Shown here: positions 43,180 through 64,000 of the stretch, piece by piece | Layout of the letters: each line of letters begins with the position of its first letter | Numbering within the stretch: position 1 is the first letter of the stretch | NCBI GenBank assembly: GCA_025618425.1 | Contig: CM046836.1 | Span: forward strand, 26,411,087-26,475,086 | Length of the DNA stretch: 64,000 bases | Source: Heliocidaris tuberculata | Taxonomy: Eukaryota > Echinodermata > Echinoidea > Camarodonta > Echinometridae | Direction: 5' to 3' | Program-made: the position numbers and the translations under genes | Notes under the pieces: model-generated | What the model saw: the letters and a program-made list of their open reading frames with translations, nothing else | Databases searched by the model: none | Told to the model about the DNA's origin: nothing

Positions 43180-43684
43180 TTGTCCAAAGTTTGGTCCGAC
43201 GGTTTATAATCCATGAAGGGTGCCTTGGGGAGCCGAGGGTAGTTGCCTGATGTGTTTATGCAGGGCAAGCTTCTGATTGATGAGGTCGCCCCCCCCCCCC
43301 TCCCTCATCCCGCATCTTAAAGATGGATCTATCCCCCTGCCAACAACTGCTCCGGTTGATTATACTCTAAATATCTTCCACTACAATATCACAGTAACAA
43401 TTGCATGATGATCGTGTTAACATTCTAGATTAGTAAAATAAATTTTTGCCATCTCGGTTATAATGATTCAAACATATTCTGAAAGATCGACGTAGTACAA
43501 CTAAGGTATTTACATTACATACTAAAATGGACGTCTTAGCTGCATGGAAAATGCACACAAATATAACAAATTAAAAAAGCAGCATTGAGATTGAATTTAC
43601 ACTGTAACCGTACTACCACTACAAATGTAATAACATACACGTATCTATGTACTCTCTATATGTAAAATAATAGAAATCCTCTTT

Positions 43685-43785
43685 ATTAGGAATCATATTA
43701 GGAATCATATTAGGGATCTCTTCCTTTTGGAGTGGAAATGCACAATCAAAATAGTTGAATAATGCACTCTCAAGAGAGTAATTCA
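43685..43785. repeat. Fragment related to the element at 50735-50935
   Basis: CATATTAGGGATCTCTTCC, TTTTGGAGTGGAAATGCAC and ACTCTCAAGAGAGTA share motifs with ATATTAGGGATACTTCC and TTGGAGTTGAATTCACTCC. Confidence 0.4.
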
Positions 43786-43789
43786 AATC

Positions 43790-44075
43790 CACCTTTTTGA
43801 AGATAGGCGAATTTCCCCCCCCCCCCCACCTTTTTGAATTACCTTTATTTTTTATTATTATTATTTATTTTTTTTTTTTTTTTGCTTGTCAGAGAATTTT
43901 GGAGGAAAACTAGACCCCAGAAATGTGATAACCGTGTTTTTGTTTTTTTGTTTTGTTTGTTTTGTTTTGTTTTTTTGTGTGTGTGTTTGTTTTGTTTGTT
44001 TTGTTGTTATTGTTTTTTTTTTTGGGGGGGGGGTTGTCAGAAAAAATTCAGACATTTCTGCATTGAGAGGGTAAG
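43790..44075. repeat. G/C-tract interspersed repeat
   Basis: C run, CCTTTTTGAATTACC, T run, GCTTGTCAGAGAATTTTGG, a TTTTG-rich stretch, G run, then GTTGTCAGAAAAAATTC. Same order of parts as 2-311. Confidence 0.6.
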
Positions 44076-44578
44076 CTTAATTGCCTGAGAATAAATGACT
44101 TTACAGAGTGAGTCTAACCATTCGGTTTCCACTCCTAATTAAATTATTGTATGAGTATATGTAATGAAGTAATATCATAAGCACACATCGTTCGTAGACG
44201 GCATAAAGTAAAACCAAACCCCACGAAAATAACTTTCCTTATCTTGTATATTTTCGTCCTACTTCCAAACAACCGGGCAAACAACTTAGAATACAATGGA
44301 ATTATAGTAAAACCGCTTCAGTAATAACAATCATATCAACATGACCCCTTTAACCAAAAATATAAGATAATTATACGCACGAACACTACAGGAACTTCTT
44401 AAGCTCTAAAATTATCATAAACGTATTAAAATTGTACATATTAAAAATAAACCATACACCTGCAGATAGACATGCCTTCACATAAAAATGGCAATCGAAG
44501 GGATCACTCTGGATATTGTTCTGTTTTCGTTTTCTTAGTTTTCTTATTTTCTTACGATACAGCTTAAAGTAATCCTCT

Positions 44579-64000
<19,422 letters not shown>

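Noticed and set aside
42882..43268. Two opposing ORFs of 128 and 119 codons with similar proteins
   Set aside because: The similarity is a by-product of the fold-back repeat, not of two genes.

Overview
The window is animal genomic DNA, almost certainly from a camarodont sea urchin. The identification rests on two genes of the fibropellin family (EGF repeats, a CUB domain and a C-terminal avidin-like domain), a combination characteristic of sea urchin apical-lamina/hyaline-layer proteins. The signal peptide and CUB exons closely match what I remember of Strongylocentrotus purpuratus fibropellin I. The DNA is AT-rich and intron-rich, and full of microsatellites, homopolymer tracts, MITE-like inverted-repeat elements, tRNA-derived SINEs and decayed non-LTR retrotransposons. 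There is nothing prokaryotic in it.

Layout. 1-11455 is intergenic and repeat-laden. 11456-41557 (+) is a complete fibropellin I-type gene of 30 coding exons: signal peptide, EGF1, CUB (2 exons), EGF2-24 (23 exons), avidin-like domain (3 exons). Every EGF exon is exactly 114 nt with phase-1 borders, and the spliced product is 1178 residues. 41558-44578 is the 3' flank and a short intergenic region with a fold-back element. 44579-64000 (-) is the 3' part of a second, convergent (tail-to-tail) fibropellin gene: 7 EGF exons and the same three-exon avidin-like C-terminus, continuing beyond the right edge. One of its EGF exons (62617-62732) is 116 nt instead of a multiple of three, which is a one-base frameshift. 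The EGF count (7 seen, first one(s) off the edge) would fit a fibropellin III-type gene of about 8 EGF repeats, but this is inference.

The introns of the second gene are crowded: a 2.2 kb element with 13-bp terminal inverted repeats nested in a SINE-like array, a 916-bp inverted-repeat element inserted into an (AGT)n array, a roughly 190-bp tandem satellite, a broken L1-ORF1-like sequence, a tRNA-like sequence on the gene's own strand, and several MITEs. A piece resembling the 3'UTR of the first gene lies in antisense orientation inside the last intron of the second gene, suggesting that more than a simple inverted duplication shaped the locus.

Both genes encode secreted extracellular-matrix proteins. 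EGF modules probably act as calcium-stiffened spacers, the CUB domain as an interaction module, and the avidin-like domain as a non-biotin oligomerisation module. I see no wholly new system. The items most worth a second look are the paired fibropellin locus, its frameshifted exon, the antisense 3'UTR copy and the nested non-autonomous elements.
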